A DNA stretch of 37,917 bases from Elainella saxicola E1 (lineage in GTDB: Bacteria > Cyanobacteriota > Cyanobacteriia > Elainellales > Elainellaceae), in NCBI GenBank assembly GCA_002796835.1, contig LUGL01000068.1, forward strand, positions 1 to 37,917, in the 5' to 3' direction. Made by a program: the position numbers and the translations under genes. The notes below the pieces were generated by a model that saw only the letters and a list, made by a program, of their open reading frames with translations, ran no database searches and had not been told where the DNA came from. Position 1 is the first letter of the stretch. Every line of letters starts with the position of its first letter. Positions 15,801 to 25,058 of the stretch are shown one piece after another.

Positions 15801-16781
15801 TTAACTGACTGGCAAGTTACTCAAAACGGTCGTCAAGTTATCCGTCAGGGCTGCCATCAAATTTCGTGTGACTGGCAAACTGTCGATCGCCATGCCAGCA
15901 GAGAGCAGCATCATGTAGAGAATTGAGTATTTAAACAGCGATCGAGCGACTTGCTGATCGGATGGAGTTTGCAGCAGTGACCAAGCTTTAGAAATGAACA
16001 CAATTCCTAGCGCCAAAGCAATACAAGTATAGACTGAGCCTAAAGCATTGAGCGGATAAACTAGCAGCAGGGTCGTCGGCACCAGCAACAGTGTATAGAA
16101 CCAAATTTGTTTAGCTGTGGGCTCATCTCCGGCCACAACAGGCAACATTGGCACACCAACTTTTGCATAGTCCTTTTGGATCATCATTGCTAACGCCCAG
16201 AAATGAGGAGGCGTCCACAGAAAAATGATCAGAAAGTAGAGCCATGCAGTCCAGCTCAGTTCACCCGTGACTGCAGCCCAGCCCACTAGAGGCGGAATTG
16301 CTCCTGCCGCTCCTCCGATCACAATATTTTGAGTGCTGTGTCGTTTCAGCCAGTGAGTATAAACTAGTACATAAGTAACAATGCCAGACATTGCCAAAAC
16401 CGCACTGAGGAGGTTGGCAAAAATAGTCAGCAGCGTAAAGGAAAGAATTGCTAATCCGATCGCAAAAATTAGGGCATCGCGCGGCTGAATTCGACCTGAG
16501 GGCAACGGACGATGACGGGTTCGCTCCATCTCATAATCAATATCGCGATCGTATAGACAGTTAATGGCGTTGGCAGATGCAGCCGCCAGGGCACCACTCA
16601 GCAGAGTGATCAAAAGTAGAAACGGATCAACCTGCCCATTAGCAGCAATCCACATACTTCCGGCAGTCGTGACCAGCAGCAGAATAATAATCCGAGGCTT
16701 TGTCAGCTGCCAGTAACTTTGAATCACCTGCCAAACATTATCGTGGTGGCGTGTAATATCTGTCCAAGTTGTTTCTTGCAT
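15801..16781 (-). CDS. ctaB: Protoheme IX farnesyltransferase (heme O synthase)
   Basis: A 326-residue UbiA-superfamily prenyltransferase that adds a farnesyl group to heme b to give heme O. The first Asp-rich motif is [20 protein letters not shown], including NxxxDxxxD, and the second conserved region is [16 protein letters not shown]. Eight or nine hydrophobic segments are visible, placing it in the membrane. The ATG at 16781 is preferred to a TTG at 16802 because AGGAAGAG lies just upstream of it. Its partner ctaA is immediately upstream on the same strand, 143 bases away, and the oxidase genes diverge from there, so all heme A and oxidase genes are together. Confidence 0.93.
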   Translation of the reverse strand: MQETTWTDITRHHDNVWQVIQSYWQLTKPRIIILLLVTTAGSMWIAANGQVDPFLLLITLLSGALAAASANAINCLYDRDIDYEMERTRHRPLPSGRIQPRDALIFAIGLAILSFTLLTIFANLLSAVLAMSGIVTYVLVYTHWLKRHSTQNIVIGGAAGAIPPLVGWAAVTGELSWTAWLYFLIIFLWTPPHFWALAMMIQKDYAKVGVPMLPVVAGDEPTAKQIWFYTLLLVPTTLLLVYPLNALGSVYTCIALALGIVFISKAWSLLQTPSDQQVARSLFKYSILYMMLLSAGMAIDSLPVTRNLMAALTDNLTTVLSNLPVS

Positions 16782-16924
16782 TCGTGTTCTCTTCCTATGC
16801 AATTTTGGTTTAGGGAACGCGATCGATCACCCGCTCATTCATTCAGGTTTTCACGGTCGATCGATAGAGACGGAAAAGTGTAATGTTCAATTTTTAAGGA
16901 TGGTGAATATAGAGATTCTGGTAT

Positions 16925-17893
16925 CTATCCCTCCACTTGCTGTAGCTTGTAGCGATCGCGCCAAGCCAGTACCGTAAAACAAACCAATGTACCCAGCAAA
17001 CTAGCCCCTACCATTTGATGCAAGACTGTCAGGAGTTCAACTTGCAGGTGCAGGCGGAAAGTCGCGACACCCAGAAGCATCTGCATCACCAATAGCACTG
17101 CTGCCAAGTTTGAAAGCTGGCGAAGGGAGTGGTACAAAGCGGGAGTTCGCCAAGCGAAAACGATAACAAGCAATGTCCCAATACAGGCAGGCAAGACACC
17201 CAATAAATGAGTATTCATCACGCTGCACAGTTGAGCCACGGACAGGCATTGATGCAAAGCCCAGCGGGAGCCAACTAAACCCCCTGAAAGACTCTGCAAG
17301 TAAATTAACCCAGCAGCAGCAGTGCTGATCCAGGGTAACTGACCCACTGTCCCGGTTCCGCTATAGGGAAAAGGTAGTAGCAAAACACCCATAATTAACA
17401 GTGTGGTGAAAAACAAAAGGGCTGTTCCTAAATGGGCAGTGACAATATCGAATCGCAACAGTTCAGTGACAGTTAAACCACCTAGAACACCTTGAAATAC
17501 AATCAACCCTAGAGAAAGCGTTGCCATCCAAGGGGTCCAACTGGGTAAATCTTGACGATGCCACCATGCTAAACCAACTAGTCCGATCGTTGTTACCCCA
17601 ATCAAAGCTGCGTCGAGTCGATGAAACCATTCTAGAAAAACTTGCAGGTTCATCTGTTGACTAGGAAACAAAGTGCCATAGCAAAGGGGCCAATCTGGAC
17701 AGGCGAGTCCCGCATTCATGACGCGAGTTGCGCTTCCAACTGCCATTAAAAGCAATGTCGCGATCGCAATTTTCCACACCAATCTGCGGATTAGGACTTG
17801 AGGAGCAGATTGAAGAGAAGCAGAAGATTTACTACCTGAGCTCTCAGAGCCTAGATCTAAAAGTGCTCCTGATCTCATGCTTGAATTTGCCAT
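16925..17893 (-). CDS. ctaA: Heme A synthase (Cox15/CtaA family)
   Basis: A 322-residue integral membrane protein converting heme O to heme A for the oxidase. Conserved heme-ligand histidines appear in EWFHRLDAALIG, TAHLGTALLF, MNTHLLGVLP and VLHQMVGASLLG. The GLACPDWPLCYG motif near residues 63-74 is diagnostic of the family. Eight hydrophobic helices are visible; the first 35 residues are a Ser-rich cytoplasmic tail. The start at 17893 has AGGAGG nine bases upstream. It is divergent from coxB across a 635-base region. Confidence 0.93.
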   Translation of the reverse strand: MANSSMRSGALLDLGSESSGSKSSASLQSAPQVLIRRLVWKIAIATLLLMAVGSATRVMNAGLACPDWPLCYGTLFPSQQMNLQVFLEWFHRLDAALIGVTTIGLVGLAWWHRQDLPSWTPWMATLSLGLIVFQGVLGGLTVTELLRFDIVTAHLGTALLFFTTLLIMGVLLLPFPYSGTGTVGQLPWISTAAAGLIYLQSLSGGLVGSRWALHQCLSVAQLCSVMNTHLLGVLPACIGTLLVIVFAWRTPALYHSLRQLSNLAAVLLVMQMLLGVATFRLHLQVELLTVLHQMVGASLLGTLVCFTVLAWRDRYKLQQVEG

Positions 17894-18528
17894 TACACAT
17901 TGCCTCCTCAGCTCGATCGCTAAATACCATGGAAAGCTAAAACAACGAACCCATCTTCAGAGGGAGATGTCGAGTTCACAGGTCCGGTGAACTTAACATA
18001 AGCCCTGCCAATACTCTAGTGATGCTCTTCGGAAATTTAAAAAGCTTTTGGAATTTCTTCGGATTGTGTACTTTCAAATGCTCAATTCAATAAAAATTTC
18101 GGAATTGTCATTACGGCTTTGTAATAAAAGTTACATTCACCTCGGTTGATCCCAAAGAAAAAGTTAAGATATATCGAAATAGCTGATTTTGCTTGACTAA
18201 GTGTATCAATTGCATGTCCAAACTCGGATTGTTCGTCTACCTTGTTAAGTAGCTCCTGGTGACGAGAAGGTAGATTTTGAGCGGTTAGGGATTGGGTGAA
18301 AGCTAACTCATTAAGTAATTGTCTGGTAAGGAAATGGCATCTTTGCTTTTACAGTTTGGCTTGCAAAACTTCTTACATCTTTGTGAAGTTTAGCTTTGTT
18401 CCGTCCAATATGCCTTCACCATAGGGAGATAGTGAAAGTGGAGGATGGTCAATTTCGGTCAGGAAAACTGCTCAACTATTATTTTGCTGAATTGCTGAAT
18501 CTGTATTGAAGTGAGTTGATGAGTAACC
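17894..18528. promoter_or_regulatory. Divergent control region, ctaBA / coxBAC
   Basis: 635 bases without a supported gene. It contains a 7-bp stem (AGTTCAC 17973-17979 / GTGAACT 17987-17993) in the expected ctaA leader. A GTA-N8-TAC sequence, matching the NtcA consensus, lies at 18121-18134, and a second 7-bp inverted repeat (AAACTTC 18366-18372 / GAAGTTT 18085+300, that is 18385-18391) lies closer to coxB. Candidate -10-like AT-rich sequences at 18165-18175 are weak. Confidence 0.45.
18121..18134 (+). promoter_or_regulatory. NtcA-like box (GTA-N8-TAC)
   Basis: GTA at 18121-18123 and TAC at 18132-18134 with exactly eight bases between. The nearest -10-like hexamer TAAGAT starts at 18165, 30 bases on, rather than the usual 22-23, and coxB begins 395 bases downstream. 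It is a candidate only. Confidence 0.3.
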
Positions 18529-19566
18529 GTGAATATTCCAAGTAGTATCCTCACAATGCTGGCAGGGATTGCCCTGACTCTGGTCAGCATCTGGTATGGG
18601 CAAAATCATGGTTTGATGCCTGTAGAAGCCTCTCAGGATGCGGTTCTGATCGATGGTTTGTTTAATACGATGATGACGATTGGAACGGCCATCTTTCTGC
18701 TAGTGGAAGGAATATTGATTATTTGTTTGATCCGATTCCGCCGACCTGTGGGAGACGAGACAGATGGGCCACCGATCGAGGGCAACATTCCACTTGAAAT
18801 TGTTTGGACAGCAATTCCTGTTGTGATTGTCCTAGTCCTTGGCATCTATAGCTTTGATGTCTATAGCAACATGGGTGGATTTGATCCCAATGCGGCAGAA
18901 GATCCTGGCGTTGTGCAGGTTGCGATGTTGCCAGACGGAGATGGAGCATTAACCCCTTTGATGGAGGGGCATTCCCATCCAATGGGCCACCACCACGTTG
19001 CATTAGGAATCGGAGCAAGTCCTGAAACAGTGGGTAAGCCTGCTGATCTGACGGTGAATGTCTTGGGTCTGCAATATGCCTGGATTTTTACTTACCCAGA
19101 TTTCAATATCACCTCTGGTGAGTTGCACATTCCCGTAGGCAAAGATGTGCGGCTAATTCTCAAAGCGCAAGATGTAATTCATGCATTTTGGCTACCCGAG
19201 TTTCGTTTGAAGCAAGATGTGATGCCCGGTTCTTTGCAATCAGAGTTACGGTTTACGCCTAAACGAGTTGGTGAATATCCGATTATTTGTGCTGAACTGT
19301 GTGGTCCTTACCATGGGGCAATGGCCAGTAAGCTATATGTGCATACCCAAGAAGATTATGATACCTGGCTGCAATCGCAGGTAGCCAGCCGACCAGATGG
19401 AACTCAGACGATCGCCGCTTCTTCAGATCAAGAAGATCCCAATGCGGCTTATCTTGCACCTTTTGCTGATCAGCTTGGCGTTAATGGTCATTTGCTAGAG
19501 CAACTTCGTCCCCAGCCAACTGCAGCCTTGGTTGCTCCGGCAATGTCGTCGGCTGGGATGCACTGA
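18529..19566 (+). CDS. coxB: Cytochrome c oxidase subunit II
   Basis: A 345-residue protein with GTG start. A hydrophobic N-terminus and two membrane helices (about 45-65 and 85-108) anchor a periplasmic/lumenal cupredoxin domain. The CuA ligands are present: His218 (DVIHAFW), then Cys254, Cys258, His262 and Met265 in CAELCGPYHGAM, with Glu256 between the cysteines. It is therefore a true cytochrome c oxidase subunit, not a quinol oxidase one. Between helix 2 and the cupredoxin fold is a His-rich loop, residues 148-156 (HSHPMGHHH). It opens the coxBAC operon; coxA follows after 120 bases. Confidence 0.93.
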   Translation: MNIPSSILTMLAGIALTLVSIWYGQNHGLMPVEASQDAVLIDGLFNTMMTIGTAIFLLVEGILIICLIRFRRPVGDETDGPPIEGNIPLEIVWTAIPVVIVLVLGIYSFDVYSNMGGFDPNAAEDPGVVQVAMLPDGDGALTPLMEGHSHPMGHHHVALGIGASPETVGKPADLTVNVLGLQYAWIFTYPDFNITSGELHIPVGKDVRLILKAQDVIHAFWLPEFRLKQDVMPGSLQSELRFTPKRVGEYPIICAELCGPYHGAMASKLYVHTQEDYDTWLQSQVASRPDGTQTIAASSDQEDPNAAYLAPFADQLGVNGHLLEQLRPQPTAALVAPAMSSAGMH

Positions 19567-19686
19567 TGCTGGAATATATCGGTACTAATGGATTGATTCA
19601 ACGTGGATTGACGGTTCATCACTGAAATTCATCACTTGCGATCGTAAGCCTATTATTTCTGTCTTAGAGTTCTGAAAGAGCACATT

Positions 19687-21372
19687 ATGACGCAAACAGA
19701 GCTGCATTCTTCTGAAACAACCGCTACGCATCATGGCAGCGCTGAGCGGAAGTGGCAGGACTACTTTACGTTCAACACCGATCATAAGGTGATTGGCATT
19801 CAATACCTGGTCACTGCCTTCGTCTTCTATCTGATCGGTGGGTTGATGGCAGCTGCCATTCGAACTGAGTTAGCAACACCTGCTTCTGATTTTGTCAGTC
19901 CAGAAACTTACAACAGTTTGCTGACGCTACACGGCACGATCATGATTTTTCTCTGGGTCGTTCCAGCAGGCGCAGGATTGGCGAACTTTCTGATTCCGCT
20001 CATGATTGGGGCAAGGGATATGGCCTTCCCCAAAATGAATGCCCTTGCGTTTTGGATGGTTCCGCCTGCCGGAATTATGTTGGTGGTTAGCTTGCTGGTC
20101 GGGGAATCAGCTCAGGCTGGTTGGACCTCCTATCCACCGCTTAGTTTAATGACAGGCAAGGTTGGCGAAGGGATTTGGATTCTGAGCATCTTAATTTCGG
20201 GAACTTCTTCCATTTTGGGGGCGATCAACTTTCTGGTAACCATCCTCAAAATGCGCGTTCCTAGCATGCCGATGAACAAGATGCCACTCTTTTGCTGGGC
20301 AATGATGGCAACCGCACTCTTGATTCTGGTCGGCACTCCTGTCTTGGCTGGTGCGCTGATTTTGTTGGCATTTGACTTATTGGTCGGCACAGCCTTCTTC
20401 AACCCCATGGGGGGAGGAGATCCGATCGTCTATCAGCACATGTTTTGGTTCTATTCCCATCCGGCAGTTTACATTATGGTGCTGCCGCTGTTTGGAGCCA
20501 TCTCAGATATTTTGCCAGTGCATGCTCGCAAACCGGTCTTCGGCTATCAAGCCATTGCCTATTCCAGTTTGGCGATCGCCTTTTTGGGCTGTATCGTCTG
20601 GGCGCACCATATGTTCACAAGTGGCACTCCAGCCTGGCTGCGCATGTTTTTCATGATTGCCACGATGGTGATTGCTGTACCAACCGGAATCAAAGTATTT
20701 GGCTGGTTGGCAACCATTTGGGGCGGTAAAATTTCGCTTAACAGCGCCATGTTGTTTGGCATGGGCTTTGTTGCCGTTTTTGTAATTGGTGGTATTACAG
20801 GTGTGATGCTGGCTTCTGTGCCTTTTGATATTCATGTGCATGACACCTATTTTGTTGTTGCTCACATGCACTATGTCTTATTTGGTGGCAGTGTATTTGG
20901 CCTATATGCAGGAATCTACCACTGGTTTCCCAAAATGACGGGGCACATGTTAAACGAGACCTGGGGACGAGTTCATTTTGTTTTGACTTTCATTGGTATG
21001 AATCTCACTTTCATGCCCATGCATGAACTGGGTCTGCAAGGAATGAACCGCCGCATTGCTGTCTATGATCCTCGATTTACCAGCCTCAATGAGTTGGCAA
21101 CGATCGGTTCATATATCCTGGCAGTATCTACCATTCCATTCCTGATTAACGCCATTTGGAGCTGGGCAAAAGGTCCTAAAGCTGCAGACAATCCTTGGAG
21201 AGCGTTGACGCTAGAGTGGCAAACTTCTTCGCCCCCTGCGATTGAAAATTTTGAAGTGTTACCGATCCTTACAACCGGACCCTATGACTATGGGCTAGAA
21301 CATGAGGATGTCGCAGGACTTCCTACAGCTCAACCTGGATCGGCAGCGCTATCCGGTAGTTCTGGAAGTTAA
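19687..21372 (+). CDS. coxA: Cytochrome c oxidase subunit I
   Basis: A 561-residue heme-copper oxidase subunit I. The low-spin heme ligand His82 lies in LHGTIMIF. CuB ligands are His258 with cross-linked Tyr262 (HPAVYI) and His307/His308 (WAHHMF). High-spin heme and low-spin heme histidines 393 and 395 lie in AHMHYVLFGG. The K-channel region TGIKVFGW is present. About twelve membrane helices are visible. It catalyses oxygen reduction with proton pumping, in the thylakoid or cytoplasmic membrane. It lies 120 bases after coxB and 52 before coxC. Confidence 0.96.
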   Translation: MTQTELHSSETTATHHGSAERKWQDYFTFNTDHKVIGIQYLVTAFVFYLIGGLMAAAIRTELATPASDFVSPETYNSLLTLHGTIMIFLWVVPAGAGLANFLIPLMIGARDMAFPKMNALAFWMVPPAGIMLVVSLLVGESAQAGWTSYPPLSLMTGKVGEGIWILSILISGTSSILGAINFLVTILKMRVPSMPMNKMPLFCWAMMATALLILVGTPVLAGALILLAFDLLVGTAFFNPMGGGDPIVYQHMFWFYSHPAVYIMVLPLFGAISDILPVHARKPVFGYQAIAYSSLAIAFLGCIVWAHHMFTSGTPAWLRMFFMIATMVIAVPTGIKVFGWLATIWGGKISLNSAMLFGMGFVAVFVIGGITGVMLASVPFDIHVHDTYFVVAHMHYVLFGGSVFGLYAGIYHWFPKMTGHMLNETWGRVHFVLTFIGMNLTFMPMHELGLQGMNRRIAVYDPRFTSLNELATIGSYILAVSTIPFLINAIWSWAKGPKAADNPWRALTLEWQTSSPPAIENFEVLPILTTGPYDYGLEHEDVAGLPTAQPGSAALSGSSGS

Positions 21373-21424
21373 AGTCGAAGTCGTAACCCAAAATATTCGC
21401 CGTCCACCTTAACTCACTTAACTT

Positions 21425-22042
21425 ATGCAAGGTTCAACTGTCGATTCTGCAAAAGCTGCACTCAATTATCACGGAGCCGAGACGGCAGGTCATGAGGCAC
21501 ATCCTGACCACCGTATCTTTGGATTGATCGTGTTCTTGGGTGCAGAGAGCATGATCTTTCTGGGCTTGTTTATGGCCTACCTAACTTTCCGAGCGGTTTA
21601 TCCCAGTTGGCCACCGGAAGGAACGCCTGAACGAGAACTATTACTACCTGGAATCAATACTCTGATTCTGATTTCCAGCAGCTTTGTGATTCATCAAGCT
21701 GATGTTGCGATCAAGAAGAACAATGTGGGCGGATTGCGCAAATGGTTTGCCTTCACTGCCCTCATGGGGGTTGTTTTCCTGGCTGGACAACTTTACGAAT
21801 ATCACAATCTGGAATTTGGCCTAACCACGAACCTTTACGCCAGCACCTTCTACGTGCTGACAGGGTTCCATGGCCTGCATGTGTTTCTGGGATTGGGATT
21901 AATTCTGGCAGTGTTATGGCGGGCTCAACAAAAAGGGCATTATTCGAGCGAGCACCATTTTGGTGTGGAGGCAGCAGAACTTTACTGGCACTTTGTCGAT
22001 GTCGTCTGGATTGTTTTATTCCTGTTGCTCTACATTCTTTAA
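21425..22042 (+). CDS. coxC: Cytochrome c oxidase subunit III
   Basis: A 205-residue protein with five hydrophobic helices of the heme-copper oxidase subunit III family (FGLIVFLGAESMIFLGLFMA, YVLTGFHGLHVFLGLGLILA, YWHFVDVVWIVLFLLLYIL). The GFHGLHV and WHFVDVVW motifs are characteristic. It stabilises subunit I and its proton uptake route. It is the last gene of the coxBAC operon; no clear terminator hairpin follows in the 292 bases before the next gene. Confidence 0.94.
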   Translation: MQGSTVDSAKAALNYHGAETAGHEAHPDHRIFGLIVFLGAESMIFLGLFMAYLTFRAVYPSWPPEGTPERELLLPGINTLILISSSFVIHQADVAIKKNNVGGLRKWFAFTALMGVVFLAGQLYEYHNLEFGLTTNLYASTFYVLTGFHGLHVFLGLGLILAVLWRAQQKGHYSSEHHFGVEAAELYWHFVDVVWIVLFLLLYIL

Positions 22043-22334
22043 GGGGAATTAGCCTGTAGATAGGAGTTAACAGTAGTTTACAATCCTTTACTCAGCAAAA
22101 CCTCTGACAGTTTGGCTAAATTGCCTTTATTCTCTAGAGGTAGAGTTATCCTCCCTACTACAGGTGTAATTTTGCCCCTGCGATATTGGGAATCAAGGTT
22201 TATGCTAGTAGCACTACTGAGACAAGCTCAAGTAGCTCGATCGTTTAGTGGTAGACGAGAAAAATAAATACCCAATGCAAGACTCGCAATTCTATTGGCG
22301 ATTTGCAATTCAAATTTAGGTGGGAGCGGTTGAA

Positions 22335-23171
22335 ATGGGAACCTCGATCGAAGTTGACAGCGCAAATTTTATGGCAGAAGTTGCCGAGAAATCCTTTGAG
22401 AAACCAGTGGTGGTTGATTTCTTTGCGCAATGGTGTGGTCCTTGCCAAATGCTGAAGCCGCTCCTGGAGAAAGTGGTGCAAGAGCATGATGTGGTGTTAG
22501 CTAAAGTTGATATCGATCGCAGTCCAGACCTCGCTTCAGCCTACCGTATTGAAGGAGTGCCCGATGTGCGCGTCGTGATGCAGGGCAAGATGTATGCTGG
22601 GTTTGTTGGCGTGTTGCCAGAACCGCAAATTCGAGATTTTCTGGCTCAGCTCACCGCTTTCTATGGACAGCTTGGCTCAAAATCAGAACTAGAAAGCCAG
22701 ATTGAAGCGGTTCAGCAACTGATCGTCTCCGGTAAGATTCAAGAGGCCAAGGACCAATTGACTCAAATCCGGGAACAGAATCCTGATAATGTAGCCATCA
22801 AAATTTTTAATGCCAGTTTCTTGATCGGCTTAGATGAACTGGGAGAAGCTGAACGCATTCTTGCCCCAATTTATGAAGGGACAGAAGGTTTTGCCCAGGC
22901 TGAAGCGTTGCGGAATCTGATTTACTTGAAGCTGGATAGCGCGAAACCTTATACCCATGCTTTGGATGAACCTTTCTTCAGCGCTGTGCAATCCACCCTG
23001 GCAGCAGACTACGAAACGGCCCTGCAAGGATTTTTAGGAATTGTGAAGCAAGATAGAAAGTATCGAGATGACGGTGCTCGCAAAGCGCTTTTGATGGTGT
23101 TTGACCTGCTAGGAGATGAGCACCCCTTAACTAAAGAGTATCGCAAGCAATTGACTTCCTCATTGTATTGA
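22335..23171 (+). CDS. Thioredoxin-TPR protein (CnoX/YbbN-like)
   Basis: A 278-residue protein. Residues 1-110 are a thioredoxin fold with active site WCGPC (Cys34, Cys37), FFAQW before it and the cis-Pro region EGVPDVRVVMQG after it. Residues about 120-278 are helical repeats of the TPR type (IEAVQQLIVSGKIQEAKDQL, ANFLIGL-like, LADYETALQGFLGIV). This layout matches CnoX/YbbN, a chaperone-redox partner of GroEL and DnaK. The E. coli protein has a non-reducing SxxC site, whereas this one keeps CxxC, so it could have oxidoreductase activity. The ATG at 22335 follows a GGGAG sequence and is preferred over a GTG at 22320. Confidence 0.85.
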   Translation: MGTSIEVDSANFMAEVAEKSFEKPVVVDFFAQWCGPCQMLKPLLEKVVQEHDVVLAKVDIDRSPDLASAYRIEGVPDVRVVMQGKMYAGFVGVLPEPQIRDFLAQLTAFYGQLGSKSELESQIEAVQQLIVSGKIQEAKDQLTQIREQNPDNVAIKIFNASFLIGLDELGEAERILAPIYEGTEGFAQAEALRNLIYLKLDSAKPYTHALDEPFFSAVQSTLAADYETALQGFLGIVKQDRKYRDDGARKALLMVFDLLGDEHPLTKEYRKQLTSSLY

Positions 23172-23212
23172 GGCTTCTCCATCTCGCTGCTACTGGATGA
23201 GCAAATCAAGCT

Positions 23213-23243
23213 AAAAGGGTAGACAAAGTGTCTGCCCTTTTTT
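23213..23243. terminator. Strong bidirectional terminator, thioredoxin-TPR gene / hom
   Basis: Bases 23213-23225 pair with 23229-23241 (13 pairs, one G-T wobble) around a 3-base AAG loop, with A-run and T-run flanks on both sides. It separates two convergent genes and should work in both directions. Confidence 0.85.
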
Positions 23244-23270
23244 GTGGCAGTTTGGAGACTTTTGAGTGGA

Positions 23271-24608
23271 TCAGTCCTCTGTGCCTAGAACGCGCAGGAC
23301 GCTGGGAATGCTGGTGATCGCTTCAAAAGTTTCAATTTCTTTCAAGGCTTGCCGGAAGTTACCTTCGCACACATCATGCGTGATCACCACGATTTCGGCT
23401 AGTTTTTCGCGCATGCCAATCTGCACAACCGATTCAATGCTGACATTGTGGTTACCAAAACAGGTGCCCAGGTTACCAATCACCCCCGGACTATCCTTGG
23501 CAAGGAACCGGACATAAAACCGAGTTGATAGCTGTTCAATTGGGGCAATCGTGCAATATTCCTGATGAGAGCAGGCCAATAACGGATCCAGAAGCGGTGT
23601 GCCATCAGCTCGCAGAATAGCATCTCTTCCAACTTTGAGGATAGCGGCAATATTCAAAATGTCTGCAACAACAGCACTCGCCGTTGGCCCGGATCCAGCG
23701 CCTGGTCCAAAAAACATCACCTGCCCAACCGGTTCACCCTGAATCAGAATGGCGTTGTAGACTCCGTTAACACTTGCCAACGGATGGGATTTGGGCAGCA
23801 GCGTTGGGTGAACTCGTACCTGGAGGCGATCGGAATCTGGGGCAGTTTGTGTGTCTCGCTTGGCTGTGGCTAAGAGTTTGATCACGAAACCCAAACGATC
23901 GGCATAAGTAATGTCGGCAGCACTAATTTTGCGAATGCCTTCACAGTAAACTTCTGCCAGCTTGATGCGTCCGCCAAAGGCCAGGGAAGCCAGAATCGCC
24001 ACTTTATCAGCAGCGTCTAATCCATCTACATCTGCGGTGGGATCGGCTTCGGCATAGCCCAATCGCTGAGCATCGGCTAAAACCAATTCAAAATCGCTGC
24101 CCTCGGTCTGCATCCGCGTCAAAATATAATTTGTGGTGCCATTGACGATACCCATCAAGGCCTGGATGCGGTTAGCACAGAGCGACTGCTTCAGCGGCTC
24201 AATGACCGGAATTCCGCCTGCAACGGCTGCTTCCAGCAGAACATAAACTCCAGCCTGGTTCGCTGCGGTAAAAATCTCATCCCCATAGCGAGCAATCGCC
24301 GCTTTGTTTGCTGTGACTACATGTTTGCCATGCTCGATCGCCTTCAGAATCAACGATCGTGCAGGTTCTAATCCACCAATTACTTCGACAATGATATCGA
24401 TCGCTGGATCGCTGACAATGGATTCCAGGTCAGTTGTGAGAATTTCGGTTGGAAGACTGATGGAACGAGGCTTGTCGAGCGATCGTACCCCAACTCGATG
24501 GATTTCAATATCCTGGAGCAGTGGGTGCCGTTGAGCCGGATTGAGCAAAATTTCTGCGGTGCCTGCTCCGACAGTGCCTAACCCTAACAAACCAACCTTA
24601 AAAGCCAC
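23271..24608 (-). CDS. hom: Homoserine dehydrogenase
   Basis: A 445-residue enzyme reducing aspartate semialdehyde to homoserine in the threonine, methionine and isoleucine pathway. The N-terminal NAD(P)-binding motif is GLGTVGAGTAEIL. The catalytic domain includes VNGTTNYILTRM, YAEADPTADVDGLDAADK and KVAILASLAFGG. The C-terminal ACT domain (about 365-440, FYVRFLAKDSPGVIGNLGTC) suggests feedback control by an amino acid, usually threonine. Translation begins at a GTG. It is monofunctional, without an aspartokinase domain, as in other cyanobacteria. Confidence 0.94.
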   Translation of the reverse strand: MAFKVGLLGLGTVGAGTAEILLNPAQRHPLLQDIEIHRVGVRSLDKPRSISLPTEILTTDLESIVSDPAIDIIVEVIGGLEPARSLILKAIEHGKHVVTANKAAIARYGDEIFTAANQAGVYVLLEAAVAGGIPVIEPLKQSLCANRIQALMGIVNGTTNYILTRMQTEGSDFELVLADAQRLGYAEADPTADVDGLDAADKVAILASLAFGGRIKLAEVYCEGIRKISAADITYADRLGFVIKLLATAKRDTQTAPDSDRLQVRVHPTLLPKSHPLASVNGVYNAILIQGEPVGQVMFFGPGAGSGPTASAVVADILNIAAILKVGRDAILRADGTPLLDPLLACSHQEYCTIAPIEQLSTRFYVRFLAKDSPGVIGNLGTCFGNHNVSIESVVQIGMREKLAEIVVITHDVCEGNFRQALKEIETFEAITSIPSVLRVLGTED

Positions 24609-25058
24609 AACTTCAACTCACTCTTCGATGGTTCTTACCTTCCCAATTGTAGGGGGCTAGGGGAATTGCAACCTAGCATTTGCCGATTGAATTTTAGGAG
24701 CTTGCGATTGTGACTAATGAGTCAGAAGTTGCTTTATATCGAAAAGCCCCTTTTGGGCAAAGCTTTATCAGATACTTACAATTGGCAAGAAAACTCGAGT
24801 TAATCTTCATCTGGGCTTCAACATCTCTTGATGGTTGTACTGATTGAGCTTGGGTTGAATACCCTAGAATGTGACTATTAACGAATCGCGCCTCCAGTGA
24901 GAGATTTAAATAGCCTGTGAGTGAATGCCGTTTGTTCAAGGTTTCATCACAATTATCCCAACAATGGGTACTTTCACTGTGCACGCTTACAGTACTCCCT
25001 GAGAAACTTGTGCTAGTTGACCCGAAGACATTCAGGCAGTCCTAGGAGTTAAGTTGAG
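24609..25058. other. 450-base region without a supported gene
   Basis: It separates the divergent hom and the 205-residue cyanobacterial gene and should contain both promoters. A 96-codon minus-strand frame inside it (24694-24984) has no recognisable similarity and a poor start context. I see no RNA gene, repeat or strong operator here. Confidence 0.5.

Noticed and set aside
24694-24984. 96-codon minus-strand frame between hom and the 205-residue gene
   Set aside because: No family resemblance, no ribosome-binding sequence seen, and composition like non-coding DNA.
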